Below are positions 1-7,248 of a stretch of 16,575 nucleotides of DNA, piece by piece (the first letter of the stretch is position 1; every line of letters starts with the position of its first letter). Source of the DNA: CAZSGN01 sp964606415 (GTDB lineage: Bacteria > Bacteroidota > Bacteroidia > Bacteroidales > JBBRXJ01); contig CAZSGN010000027.1 of assembly GCA_964606415.1 (NCBI GenBank), positions 1 to 16,575 of the forward strand, read 5' to 3'. Below the pieces are notes generated by a model. That model was not told the DNA's origin. It saw only the letters and a list, made by a program, of their open reading frames with translations, and searched no databases. The position numbers and the translations under genes are program-made.

Positions 1-60
1 TTGGTTCAGAGCACCTGCCTTACAAGCAGGGGGTCGCTGGTTCGAATCCAGCAGTGCCCA
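1..60 (+). tRNA. tRNA-Val (anticodon TAC), 5'-truncated by the window edge
   Basis: The anticodon stem is CCTGC / GCAGG, closing the seven-base loop CTTACAA, which places TAC at positions 34-36 and so reads valine GUA codons. The T arm (GCTGG, TTCGAAT, CCAGC) is complete, and the 3' acceptor strand AGTGCCC plus discriminator A ends at base 60. The 5' acceptor strand and the start of the D arm lie before the window. No CCA is encoded, so the tail must be added after transcription. Confidence 0.93.
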
Positions 61-70
61 CTTGATAATC

Positions 71-110
71 AAAGAGTTACAACAGTTTTAAGTTGTAACT
101 CTTTTTTTTT
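71..110 (+). terminator. Rho-independent terminator after the tRNA
   Basis: A perfect stem pairs 71-83 with 92-104 (core GAGTTACAAC / GTTGTAACTC) around an 8-nt loop and runs into a T tract to base 110. It lies about 10 nt past the tRNA end, so it most likely ends the tRNA transcript. Confidence 0.85.
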
Positions 111-242
111 GCATAAAATATGCTCGATGAACTTACAATAAACAAGTATTTTTATTATTCGAATAAACTATTTACCTGCTAATACCTTTTAAAAAAACCA
201 TTAGTGTCCGATAAAAAAGTTTCGTTGATAATATTAAAATCA

Positions 243-269
243 GATTCTTCACTACGTTCAGAATGACAG
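243..269. repeat. Dispersed-repeat segment of the 'HSERSEES' type
   Basis: The segment contains TTCACTACGTTCAGAATGAC. Read on the minus strand in one frame it gives the peptide CHSERSEES, a spurious peptide I recognise from intergenic repeats in many Bacteroidota and other genomes. It does not encode a gene here. It sits inside the MITE-like element, so it is probably carried by it. Confidence 0.6.
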
Positions 270-279
270 GCAGTTATAT

Positions 280-331
280 GATCAGGGAGAGGCTTGGTGC
301 GCCTTCGCCGCCACCAAGCCCCTCCCCGATC
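280..331 (-). repeat. 20-bp inverted repeat (hairpin) inside the MITE-like element
   Basis: The left arm GATCAGGGAGAGGCTTGGTG (280-299) pairs with CACCAAGCCCCTCCCCGATC (312-331) around a 12-nt loop. The two imperfect positions are A/C mismatches in plus-strand RNA but become G-U wobbles in minus-strand RNA. The fold is therefore complete only if transcribed from the minus strand. Confidence 0.65.
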
Positions 332-401
332 AAAAGCCATAAATAACCCGTCATTTTCGACCAAAAGGAGAAATCTTATAGATTTTATCGGACACCAGTG
401 A

Positions 402-432
402 TTTAATTCTAATCTATCAAAGTAGAATTAAA
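402..432. repeat. 10-bp perfect inverted repeat
   Basis: TTTAATTCTA (402-411) is the exact reverse complement of TAGAATTAAA (423-432), with an 11-nt loop. It lies seven bases outside the MITE-like element and touches the next hairpin (430-466), sharing bases 430-432, so both cannot form fully at once. Confidence 0.45.
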
Positions 433-467
433 AGCAAATCAATGCATATTGCATTGATTTGCTTTTT
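430..467 (+). terminator. Strong hairpin, probable terminator upstream of the hemerythrin gene
   Basis: AAAGCAAATCAATGCA (431-446) pairs perfectly with 450-465 around a 3-nt loop, followed by T residues. The stem is AT-flanked on both sides, so it may work in both directions. No gene ends just before it. It may insulate the hemerythrin gene from upstream transcripts or be the terminator of a gene since lost. Confidence 0.55.
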
Positions 468-525
468 CTGAAACCTTTTCCCATGATTAATCGTAACCAA
501 ATTAAACCCTCTAAAATAATCTGTT

Positions 526-933
526 ATGAATTATTTTTCATGGAACCCGCAGTACAATGTCGGAATCAGTAAGATTGATGAACAACATCAAAATCTGGTC
601 AAAATGATTAATGAGTTTTACGTCAATCTGACCACCAAACCAAAAAAAGAAAATATGAGTAAGCTCATCAAAGGGCTGAAGGACTATACTGTTTATCATT
701 TTCAAACAGAAGAAAACTTGATGACACTATATCATTTTGACGGAATGGTTGGGCACAAAAAAGAACATCAAGAATTTATCAACCAGATTAATGATTACTA
801 TGAGCGCTTTATTAACGACCAACTCATTATAAGTATCGAAATCACTAATTTTTTACGTGACTGGCTTATTCGTCATATTAATGGCTCAGATCAGCTTTTT
901 GGTGAATTCCTTCAACAAAAAGGCTTACATTAA
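526..933 (+). CDS. Bacteriohemerythrin (single-domain, di-iron O2-binding protein)
   Basis: This is a 135-residue cytoplasmic protein of the hemerythrin family, which binds O2 at a non-heme di-iron centre within a four-helix bundle. All seven expected ligands are visible: H21 (DEQHQ), H58 and E62 (HFQTEE), H77 and H81 (HKKEH), and H117 and D122 (HINGSD). The early W6 and W113 are also typical. The length is that of a stand-alone domain with no fused signalling module. It likely stores, delivers or scavenges oxygen, which suits a microaerophile or facultative anaerobe. Its 3' end overlaps that of chorismate synthase by 4 bp on the opposite strand. No clear TAnnTTTG promoter or Shine-Dalgarno site is seen before the ATG. 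Confidence 0.93.
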   Translation: MNYFSWNPQYNVGISKIDEQHQNLVKMINEFYVNLTTKPKKENMSKLIKGLKDYTVYHFQTEENLMTLYHFDGMVGHKKEHQEFINQINDYYERFINDQLIISIEITNFLRDWLIRHINGSDQLFGEFLQQKGLH

Positions 934-1925
934 GATTTCCAAATCCGGGGTATCAACTGTTGCATCATAGCCAGATCAGCCAGGGCAATAGCAGTCACAG
1001 CCTCAATAACGACAGGAATTCTAAGCGCGATACATGTATCATGACGGCCTTCAACCTCAAAATCAATGATCTCATTGGTCTTAAAATTAAGGGTCTTTTG
1101 TTTCTGATGCGTACTCGAAGTTGGTTTAACCGGTACCCGGAAAAAAATATCATTGCCATTGGAAATACCACCATTAACGCCAGCCGCATGATTGGTTTCT
1201 GTTTTACCATCCCTCTCTACATACCAGTCATTATGCTCACTGCCTTTCATTTTAGCCGCATCAAAACCAGCGCCAAATTCGATTCCTTTAGTGGCGGGGA
1301 CAGCAAAAATCATGTGAGCAATATAAGACTCTACTGAATCAAAAAAAGGCTCACCAATACCAATAGGCATATTATTTACACGACACTCAATAATTCCTCC
1401 AATAGAATCCTCATCCTGAATCGCTTTCTCAATGGCTTTTTGTATGTCTTTTTGCCCCCCGGCTTCAATCAATTTTGCTTCAATCCCTGCAGGAGCCAGA
1501 ATCTTCTTTGCTAAAGCCCCTGCCGCAACAATACCGGCAGTAATCCGTCCTGAAAAATGACCGCCCCCGCGGTAATCTTCAAAGCCTCCATATTTTTTTT
1601 GCGCAACAAAATCAGCATGCCCCGGCCTTGGTATGTCGCGAAACATGGAATAATCCCCTGATCGGGTATTGGCATTCTCAAACATAATATGAATGGGTGC
1701 CCCTGTGGTGTAACCATTAAAAACACCGTTTCTTATTATAGGGATATCTGATTCTTTACGAGGTGTTGTCCCTTTCGCTCCACTCCGGCGGCGAGCCAAA
1801 TCAGGTTCCATATCAGCCACATCAAAAGGCACCCCGGCAGGGCAACCATCAATCAAAATGCCCAGGCCGGAACCATGCGATTCACCATAAATACTTACCC
1901 TAAAATCACGTCCAAAACTATTCAT
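930..1925 (-). CDS. aroC: Chorismate synthase, short variant
   Basis: The enzyme converts 5-enolpyruvylshikimate-3-phosphate to chorismate using reduced FMN, the last step of the shikimate pathway. Family signatures are GESHG (14-18, with H17), GHADF (102-106, with H103), NGGISNGND in the C-terminal third, KPTSST, and GRHDTCIALR near the end. At 331 residues it is shorter than the usual 350-400, and where most bacterial enzymes have GRSSARET it has GGGHFSGRITAG (120-131). This looks like a divergent but probably active form, since both catalytic-type histidines remain. It is the last gene of aroB-aroD-aroC, 26 bp after aroD. Its stop codon overlaps the convergent hemerythrin gene by 4 bp. Confidence 0.93.
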   Translation of the reverse strand: MNSFGRDFRVSIYGESHGSGLGILIDGCPAGVPFDVADMEPDLARRRSGAKGTTPRKESDIPIIRNGVFNGYTTGAPIHIMFENANTRSGDYSMFRDIPRPGHADFVAQKKYGGFEDYRGGGHFSGRITAGIVAAGALAKKILAPAGIEAKLIEAGGQKDIQKAIEKAIQDEDSIGGIIECRVNNMPIGIGEPFFDSVESYIAHMIFAVPATKGIEFGAGFDAAKMKGSEHNDWYVERDGKTETNHAAGVNGGISNGNDIFFRVPVKPTSSTHQKQKTLNFKTNEIIDFEVEGRHDTCIALRIPVVIEAVTAIALADLAMMQQLIPRIWKS

Positions 1926-1951
1926 GTCAGATAAAATTAATCTAAAAACCT

Positions 1952-2593
1952 TTAATCATTAAACTGTAGCAGCCCGATCTTTTCCTTTAGCACCTCTTTA
2001 TCCATTTGTCCCGGCGCCACAACATTTCCGCCAGGCAAAGAAGCATATGTGTATGGCGCCCCCAGTTCCAGTGAAACAACACGCGTTAACTTACCCATTT
2101 CCCCCATTCCAAAAGCAACCAAATGATCAAAATCATTATAAAGGCCAAATATCCTTGCCCGGTCTTTAACATCATTAATAGTGGTCACAATTTTGGCAAT
2201 ATCAGCACCATGATCGAAACACATAGCAGTAATTTCATTTAACTCCTGCATAGATGGCGTTAATTCGAAATTATGATAAGACACAATCACCTTGCAGTGA
2301 TTAACCCTTGCATGATCAATCAATTCCATCATATAAGACTGCTCTGCTTCAATTTCAACATCGACATAATCAGCTCCGGCCTCAATAGCCTTTTTTAACA
2401 AAGACAACCGCTCCTGATCGCTATATTTACCCTGCCGGCACGTAGCAATTAATCTCACAGGCTTATCAAAAACATCAATCAACTGTTCGTCATCAAGCAT
2501 CAACTGATCAATACGTATCTCGGCAAAAGGTTCGTTTCGCAGCACCTCAATGCATGTTTCATAAGTAATATTGGCAAGACTAACACAAATCAT
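1952..2593 (-). CDS. aroD: 3-dehydroquinate dehydratase, type I
   Basis: The protein (213 residues) dehydrates 3-dehydroquinate to 3-dehydroshikimate by a Schiff-base mechanism on a TIM barrel. Visible signatures are the early acidic strand EIRID (25-29), the catalytic histidine H107 in SYHNF, the Schiff-base lysine K134 in DIAKIVT, the phosphate-like binding segment GMGEMGKLTR ending at R171, and the C-terminal APGQM. The length is slightly below the usual 220-250 residues. The start codon overlaps the 3' end of aroB by 14 bp, which indicates translational coupling in the operon. It is a single-function enzyme, not fused to shikimate dehydrogenase. Confidence 0.94.
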   Translation of the reverse strand: MICVSLANITYETCIEVLRNEPFAEIRIDQLMLDDEQLIDVFDKPVRLIATCRQGKYSDQERLSLLKKAIEAGADYVDVEIEAEQSYMMELIDHARVNHCKVIVSYHNFELTPSMQELNEITAMCFDHGADIAKIVTTINDVKDRARIFGLYNDFDHLVAFGMGEMGKLTRVVSLELGAPYTYASLPGGNVVAPGQMDKEVLKEKIGLLQFND

Positions 2594-3614
2594 GGATCAA
2601 AAGTTTTAGTTCTTCAACCGGAATAGGCTCAACAACAGCATTACCCAGTCCTTTCAAAAGAACAAAATGAATAACATCACCCTCTCGCTTTTTATCCTTC
2701 ACCAAACTTTGAATAATTACATCACGGTCAAGATCAGTTTTAACAGGTAAATTAAAATGATGAATTAATCGTTCCAACCTCAAAAAAGCGTCTTCTTCCA
2801 GGAAACCTTTTTTGACGGAAAGGCGGCCAGCAAGGATCATCCCAACAGCCACAGCCTGCCCATGTATCATGCGCTGATTTTTCTCAATGGCATGCCCAAC
2901 TGTATGTCCAAAATTTAATATACGCCTTAACCCTTTCTCTTTCTCATCATGTTGCACAACATCTGATTTAATCTCAAGCGAGTCCCGTACCATTCGATGG
3001 ATCACATCCTTATCATGAGAAAGCGCCTTTTCATAATGATGCTCCAAAAATTCAAACATATTTTTATTCCTGATAGCAGCATGCTTGATGATCTCAGCAT
3101 ATGCAGCAATATATTCTTCTTCAGGTAATGTTTTAAGCAAGTCAAAATCAAGAATTACAAATGCTGGCTGATTAAATACACCAATCATATTCTTGTACCC
3201 CTGAAAATTAACACCATTCTTCCCTCCAATACTGGCATCCACCTGGGCAAGCAAAGTTGAAGACACAAAACCAAACCGCAGTCCACGCATATAAGTAGAT
3301 GCAACAAATCCGGTAACATCACAAACAATTCCCCCGCCAATTCCTACAACAAACGAAGACCTGTCCAGGTTAAATGCCACAAACCGCTCATACAATTGTT
3401 CAGCAGTCTGAAGGGTTTTATTTCTTTCGCCCATGCCTATAACAGCTACAGGAACATTTACCGGGAATTGATCCTTATAAAGATCATAAATCTGCTGATC
3501 GGTAACAATAACAATATTAACATGATCCGGCAAATAATGAGATAGCCTGCTGAGTTTTTCGCCTAATAACAGTTGAGAGGTCCCAATATTTGTATTAATC
3601 GTTAAGGTTTCCAT
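2580..3614 (-). CDS. aroB: 3-dehydroquinate synthase
   Basis: The enzyme cyclises DAHP to 3-dehydroquinate with NAD+ and a divalent metal, the second shikimate step. The 344-residue chain shows GMGERNKT (60-67), the nucleotide-binding GIGGGIVCDVTGF (91-103), DASIGGKNGVNF (126-137) and the metal ligands E174 (AEIIKHA), H237 (NFGHTVGH) and H251 (HGQAVAVGM). It is the first gene of the aroBDC operon. Two hairpins at 3719-3810 separate it from the GH28-like gene upstream, so it should have its own promoter; a candidate -7 box is at 3635-3642. Confidence 0.95.
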   Translation of the reverse strand: METLTINTNIGTSQLLLGEKLSRLSHYLPDHVNIVIVTDQQIYDLYKDQFPVNVPVAVIGMGERNKTLQTAEQLYERFVAFNLDRSSFVVGIGGGIVCDVTGFVASTYMRGLRFGFVSSTLLAQVDASIGGKNGVNFQGYKNMIGVFNQPAFVILDFDLLKTLPEEEYIAAYAEIIKHAAIRNKNMFEFLEHHYEKALSHDKDVIHRMVRDSLEIKSDVVQHDEKEKGLRRILNFGHTVGHAIEKNQRMIHGQAVAVGMILAGRLSVKKGFLEEDAFLRLERLIHHFNLPVKTDLDRDVIIQSLVKDKKREGDVIHFVLLKGLGNAVVEPIPVEELKLLIHDLC

Positions 3615-3634
3615 ATAAGTAATAAAATCTGATG

Positions 3635-3642
3635 CAAAAATA
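3635..3642 (-). promoter_or_regulatory. Candidate Bacteroidota -7 box for aroBDC
   Basis: The minus strand reads TATTTTTG, matching TAnnTTTG, 20 nt before the aroB start. No TTG lies at the preferred spacing; the nearest TTTG (3656-3659) is only 13 bp away. In AT-rich DNA such a box can occur by chance. Confidence 0.35.
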
Positions 3643-3718
3643 ATGAATATTTACCCAAAACCACCCCCTCTAACTTTTTTTGATCAACTGCCCATTACTA
3701 AATATATGACATTAATAA

Positions 3719-3759
3719 AAACGCTCATTTACTGCGTTATACGAAGCAAATGAGCATTT
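3719..3759 (-). terminator. Second terminator-like hairpin after the GH28-like operon
   Basis: Bases 3719-3730 pair with 3748-3759 (AAACGCTCATTT / AAATGAGCATTT). The single imperfect pair is a G-U wobble on the minus strand, and a T-rich run follows the stem in the minus direction. It lies 59 bp past the stop of the 3818-5365 gene and backs up the hairpin at 3791-3810. Confidence 0.55.
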
Positions 3760-3790
3760 ATGGACAATATAATAAATGGAAATAAAATCG

Positions 3791-3810
3791 ATTGAGCGGA
3801 ATCGCTCAAT
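3791..3810 (-). terminator. Terminator of the GH28-like operon
   Basis: A perfect 8-bp stem ATTGAGCG / CGCTCAAT with a 4-nt loop lies 8 bp after the stop codon. On the minus strand it is followed by CGATTTTATTT. Confidence 0.65.
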
Positions 3811-3817
3811 TTGGATT

Positions 3818-5365
3818 TTAGTTTATTTCCACAGTAGAATTCAAGATATCAAAAGCGCGTACCCTGTCAGATGAGCCTTTTACACCAGGAGCATTAATCA
3901 CTCCCCCTTTCAATCCACGCCCATAAATCGCATTAAAAGGCACCTCAACTGCTTCTTTATATTCCGGATAAAAACCTTTTAAAGTTCCGTTAGCGATTTT
4001 CTTTTCAAATTGCCAGTCAGCAGGAACAGTATCGGCTTGCGGCCAGTTAATGATCAGGTTATTTAAGTGGAGATTTTCAATATTCTCCAGCACCACTGCC
4101 GCTGTAGCAATTTTGGCTTCTCTTTTAACAGGATTAAACTGCGAACTTTTCACCTCATCAACATGCGGAACCGGATTTTCGACCCAGGGATAAGTCATAA
4201 CAATATTATCCAGGGTCAGGTTCTTGATTGCTCTGCCATCCTCAGCGGTGATTAATATTCTACCCTCGGTTTTACAATGAAAATTAGAGATCGTGATATT
4301 TTCCATTTTAGGCTCGCGTCCATCATAATCCCATTGTTCCTGATCCTGATACATCCAGTCTCCTGTCCTGCCGCCATGTCCAGGCTCCGGTAAATATAAA
4401 CTTAAATGAATGGGGCGGTTATAAAGCAAAGGAGCTTTAGTATCACAAACAATATTATCAACCAATACATCACTGACAGTCCCTGCACTTTCCGCATAAA
4501 TAGCAAAGGCCCTGGAAGATTTGTAAATAACATTATTACTAAACGTCACCTGGCTGATATCCCTGAAAGATTCGTTCCCAATTTTTAATGCAGCACAAAG
4601 ACACTCAATAACACAATTTGTGACGGTCACCCGCTTGCATTCTTTTGAATCCACCATTGTCTTTAAACAAATAGCATCATCACAGGTTTTAATATGACAA
4701 TCACTGATAATGACATCTTCACACCCTGATATATCAATTCCATCTCCATTGGGGGAATACACATTATTAATAACGCGTACTCCTTCCACCCGTAGCCTTT
4801 CACTATTGAAAAGATGTACTGTCCATCCACCACCAGTTTTCAACGTAACATCCTTAATACGAACATCCTTGCATCCCTCCACTTCAAGCATAGGGCTAAT
4901 TTTTAATTCCTTCGCCATAATCCAGCCCGGAAGCGTATCCTGATCAAAAGATTTCCAAAAAGCAGGGCCATTTCCATCAATGGTTCCCCCACCGGATATT
5001 TCAATATTCTCAGCATCCAGGCATAAAATAAGATGGTAAGGCTGACGATCCTTATTATGCCCCCATTTATGCTCGTAATAATCTTCAAGATCAGGAGAGC
5101 CTAAAATAGTTGCTCCGGAACGAACCTCAAACGTCACATTATCTTTCAAAAAAATAGTACCTGAAATATACTTACCCGGGGGCACAACAACCTTACCCCC
5201 TCCTGCCTGATTGGCATCATCAATGGCTTTTTGTATAGCAGCGGTATTTATGGTTGAACTGTCACCTTTGGCTCCATAATCAACAATATTAAAATAATCC
5301 GAAGCATCCTGCTTACATGTACTCATTAAAAAAGGCAATAACAAAATGAAATATAACTGACGCAT
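3818..5365 (-). CDS. GH28-like (polygalacturonase-fold) beta-helix lipoprotein, copy 1
   Basis: The 515-residue protein has a lipoprotein-type signal peptide (LMSTC, Cys17), then the pectate-lyase-3/GH28 N-terminal motif NIVDYGAKGDS and GGGKVVVPPGKY, followed by repeated beta-helix coils. The GH28 acidic residues are present: D208 in NGDGID and D229/D230 in CDDAIC. The canonical GHG histidine is replaced by CAA (257-259), and the RIK pair by AIY (288-290). It is therefore a probable envelope glycoside hydrolase or related enzyme on a uronic-acid polysaccharide, with an altered subsite. It shares length, core and a C-terminal region with the next gene upstream (5473-7002), as expected for a tandem duplicate. 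The two are probably co-transcribed across a 107-bp gap. Exact substrate is unknown. Confidence 0.82.
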   Translation of the reverse strand: MRQLYFILLLPFLMSTCKQDASDYFNIVDYGAKGDSSTINTAAIQKAIDDANQAGGGKVVVPPGKYISGTIFLKDNVTFEVRSGATILGSPDLEDYYEHKWGHNKDRQPYHLILCLDAENIEISGGGTIDGNGPAFWKSFDQDTLPGWIMAKELKISPMLEVEGCKDVRIKDVTLKTGGGWTVHLFNSERLRVEGVRVINNVYSPNGDGIDISGCEDVIISDCHIKTCDDAICLKTMVDSKECKRVTVTNCVIECLCAALKIGNESFRDISQVTFSNNVIYKSSRAFAIYAESAGTVSDVLVDNIVCDTKAPLLYNRPIHLSLYLPEPGHGGRTGDWMYQDQEQWDYDGREPKMENITISNFHCKTEGRILITAEDGRAIKNLTLDNIVMTYPWVENPVPHVDEVKSSQFNPVKREAKIATAAVVLENIENLHLNNLIINWPQADTVPADWQFEKKIANGTLKGFYPEYKEAVEVPFNAIYGRGLKGGVINAPGVKGSSDRVRAFDILNSTVEIN

Positions 5366-5434
5366 AATAAAATTATATTTTGTGAATAATTAGTTCTGCC
5401 ATTTTCTGATAAATCAATCAACCTCCTTTAAGCA

Positions 5435-5453
5435 GAAGAAAGAAGAAAGAAGA
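5435..5453. repeat. Short tandem repeat (GAAGAAA, about 2.7 copies)
   Basis: GAAGAAA is repeated at 5435-5441 and 5442-5448, with a partial third copy, in the gap between the two tandem GH28-like genes. On the coding strand it is a pyrimidine tract about 70-90 nt before the copy-1 start. The copy number is too low to argue for slippage control. Confidence 0.4.
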
Positions 5454-5472
5454 GCCATATCGTTAAGCACTA

Positions 5473-7002
5473 TTATTTTCTGATATTGAAATCAGAATCA
5501 ATAATCATAAAATCTTTTTTGTCAGCAGATGAAGCAAGAGCATAAGGGGCAAACACATATCCCTTATCGATATTTCTCCCCCAGAACACATGCATTTCTG
5601 TCTGACGTGGTGTTTCATAATCATAATTTTCCGGAGTAAACCTGCGATCGGTGCCATTTTCAATTCTTTCAGTGATTAACCATTCTTCAGGCACCGTATC
5701 TGCGGGCCATCCAACACTTAAACCATCTATGATCAATTCAGATATATTATCAGCTACAATCGCCGCACGTGCTCCACGGGCTTCGGGGTGCTTAGGGGAG
5801 CCCTGATGACTTGCATGTCCGGGCGCAATCGGCTTCGGATCCTCAATTCTTGGATATTGAAGTTTAATATCCCGCAATGTAATATTTTCCATCGTGCAAC
5901 CATCTTCTGCTGTCATCAGAATACGTCCATCGGTTTCGGCTGTAAAGTTGCTGATGGTAATATTTCTCATAGCACTAGGCTGAGGTGGCTCCCACTCATG
6001 CATGGACTTATTCCATACACTTAAATGAATAGGCCTGTTAATGACAAGAGGTGCATTTGTTTTAGCCACAATATTACTGAAACTGATATTTTCCACCATA
6101 GAGCCTTTGGTTGAATAAAGACCAATAGCCCGGGAAGAATGAGTTACGACGCAGTTGCTGAAAGTAATATCCCGGATGGGGTGAAACATAAGGTTCGATC
6201 CAACTTTTAAAGCCACACAATTTGTCTGCACTAAACAATTGGTTACCGCAGCCCGCTCACAAGGGCCTCCTTCAACAGAAGCCTTAAAACAAATCGCATC
6301 ATCACAGGTTTTAATATCACAATTGGCAATAACCACATCCTGACAACTGGTTATATCAATGCCATCATTATTCGGGCCGTAGAAGCCATTATCAATTTTA
6401 ATTCCATCAATCTCAATCCCCTTTGACTCAACAGCATGCAACGTCCATTCGGGAGACATTGTCATAAAAAGATCCCGAATCTTAATATTTTCTGAATACT
6501 GCACTTCAACCATATTACTTACCCTGTCAGGCTGCGCATGTATCCATGCAGGCAGTTTATCATATGGTTTCCAATATTCTTTCCCGTTCCCATGAATGGT
6601 TCCGCCACCACAAAGAGTTACATTTTTACAATTTTTAACCAATATTAAGTGCATCATTTGAGGAGCCGGGTCTTCTTTATAATAACGAAACATCGGCCTG
6701 CGTTCCCGGGTATAATCATCTCTGTTTCCAGAACCAGCAATGGTTGCACCATACTGCACCTCGAAAACAACATTGTCTTTTAGAATAATGGTCCCGGTCA
6801 AATAAGTTCCGGGCGGAACAATTACTTTTCCGCCTCCATTCTCCGAAGCTTCTGTAATCGCTTCATTAATCGCCTCTGTGCACATTGTCGCACTATCACC
6901 CCTGGCTCCATAATCTAAAATATTATACACATCTTGTTGGCTCGACTGGCAAGCATTCAGCAATAAAACTGCTGTCAGAAAAAAGAAAACTTTATACATC
7001 AT
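5473..7002 (-). CDS. GH28-like (polygalacturonase-fold) beta-helix lipoprotein, copy 2
   Basis: The 509-residue protein starts with a good lipoprotein signal (LLNAC, Cys18), then YNILDYGARGDS, GGGKVIVPPGTY and beta-helix coils. The catalytic-type aspartates D213 (NNDGID) and D234/D235 (CDDAIC) are kept. The GHG position reads NCVA (261-264) and the RIK position lies in RAIGLYS (291-297), so the usual His and Arg/Lys are absent. The C-terminal part shares WP-ADTVP--W, NGT and GR--KG-V-AP patterns with copy 1. It is the first gene of the pair, behind a plausible promoter at 7048-7076. Membrane-anchored, probably outer-membrane and involved in polysaccharide breakdown; the specific linkage is not deducible. 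Two consecutive ATGs start the frame. Confidence 0.82.
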   Translation of the reverse strand: MMYKVFFFLTAVLLLNACQSSQQDVYNILDYGARGDSATMCTEAINEAITEASENGGGKVIVPPGTYLTGTIILKDNVVFEVQYGATIAGSGNRDDYTRERRPMFRYYKEDPAPQMMHLILVKNCKNVTLCGGGTIHGNGKEYWKPYDKLPAWIHAQPDRVSNMVEVQYSENIKIRDLFMTMSPEWTLHAVESKGIEIDGIKIDNGFYGPNNDGIDITSCQDVVIANCDIKTCDDAICFKASVEGGPCERAAVTNCLVQTNCVALKVGSNLMFHPIRDITFSNCVVTHSSRAIGLYSTKGSMVENISFSNIVAKTNAPLVINRPIHLSVWNKSMHEWEPPQPSAMRNITISNFTAETDGRILMTAEDGCTMENITLRDIKLQYPRIEDPKPIAPGHASHQGSPKHPEARGARAAIVADNISELIIDGLSVGWPADTVPEEWLITERIENGTDRRFTPENYDYETPRQTEMHVFWGRNIDKGYVFAPYALASSADKKDFMIIDSDFNIRK

Positions 7003-7047
7003 AATCTATAAATTAGTTTAAACAAATAAATATACACCATTAAATGT

Positions 7048-7076
7048 CAAAACTAAAAAATATTTTCATTCAGCAA
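7048..7076 (-). promoter_or_regulatory. Putative promoter of the tandem GH28-like operon
   Basis: On the minus strand TTG (7074-7076) and TAGTTTTG (7048-7055) are separated by 18 bp, fitting the Bacteroidota TTG / TAnnTTTG pattern. It lies 45 bp before the start at 7002 and just past the terminator of the upstream gene. Confidence 0.5.
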
Positions 7077-7082
7077 TAATAA

Positions 7083-7111
7083 AACCGCATTTATCGTTTA
7101 TAAATGCGGTT
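7083..7111 (-). terminator. Terminator of the ArsM-like gene
   Basis: AACCGCATTTA (7083-7093) pairs perfectly with TAAATGCGGTT (7101-7111) around a 7-nt loop, and TTTATTATT follows on the minus strand. It lies about 140 bp past the stop of the 7249-7869 gene, so the 3' UTR is long. It separates that gene from the GH28-like pair. Confidence 0.65.
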
Positions 7112-7248
7112 AGAATAAGATGATTCAGAATAATACCGTAAATGCGACTATAGGTTCATTCAATCTGGTAAACAAACCATATCAATAAAATTAAGAATTT
7201 TAACTATAGCAACATCAAAAAGAAGCAATCAACTTTTATGGACAAACA

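Larger units (their letters stand above)
204..395. mobile_element. MITE-like element, 192 bp, with 13-bp perfect terminal inverted repeats
   Basis: The left end GTGTCCGATAAAA (204-216) is the exact reverse complement of the right end TTTTATCGGACAC (383-395), and pairing stops sharply at both outer bases. Inside are a dispersed-repeat segment (243-269) and a long hairpin (280-331). No transposase is encoded; the only open frame across it, on the minus strand (179-364), shows no protein-like features. This is the organisation expected of a non-autonomous transposon that uses the transposase of an IS with matching ends. I see no clear target-site duplication, so an old insertion or another kind of structured repeat is possible. 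The IS family is not identifiable from these ends alone. Confidence 0.6.

Noticed and set aside
179..364. 61-residue minus-strand open frame across the MITE-like element
   Set aside because: It contains the CHSERSEES peptide typical of dispersed repeats and runs through the hairpin and a terminal repeat; no protein-like features.
196..405. Target-site duplication flanking the MITE-like element
   Set aside because: Flanks ending CCATTA and starting CAGTGA do not match at any length I could test by eye.
960..1337. 125-residue open frame on the + strand opposite aroC
   Set aside because: It is antisense to a clearly conserved enzyme, with no domain and no promoter.
3818..7002. Classical polysaccharide utilisation locus
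   Set aside because: No SusC-like TonB receptor, SusD-like protein or dedicated regulator lies in the window, so only the hydrolase-like genes can be claimed.
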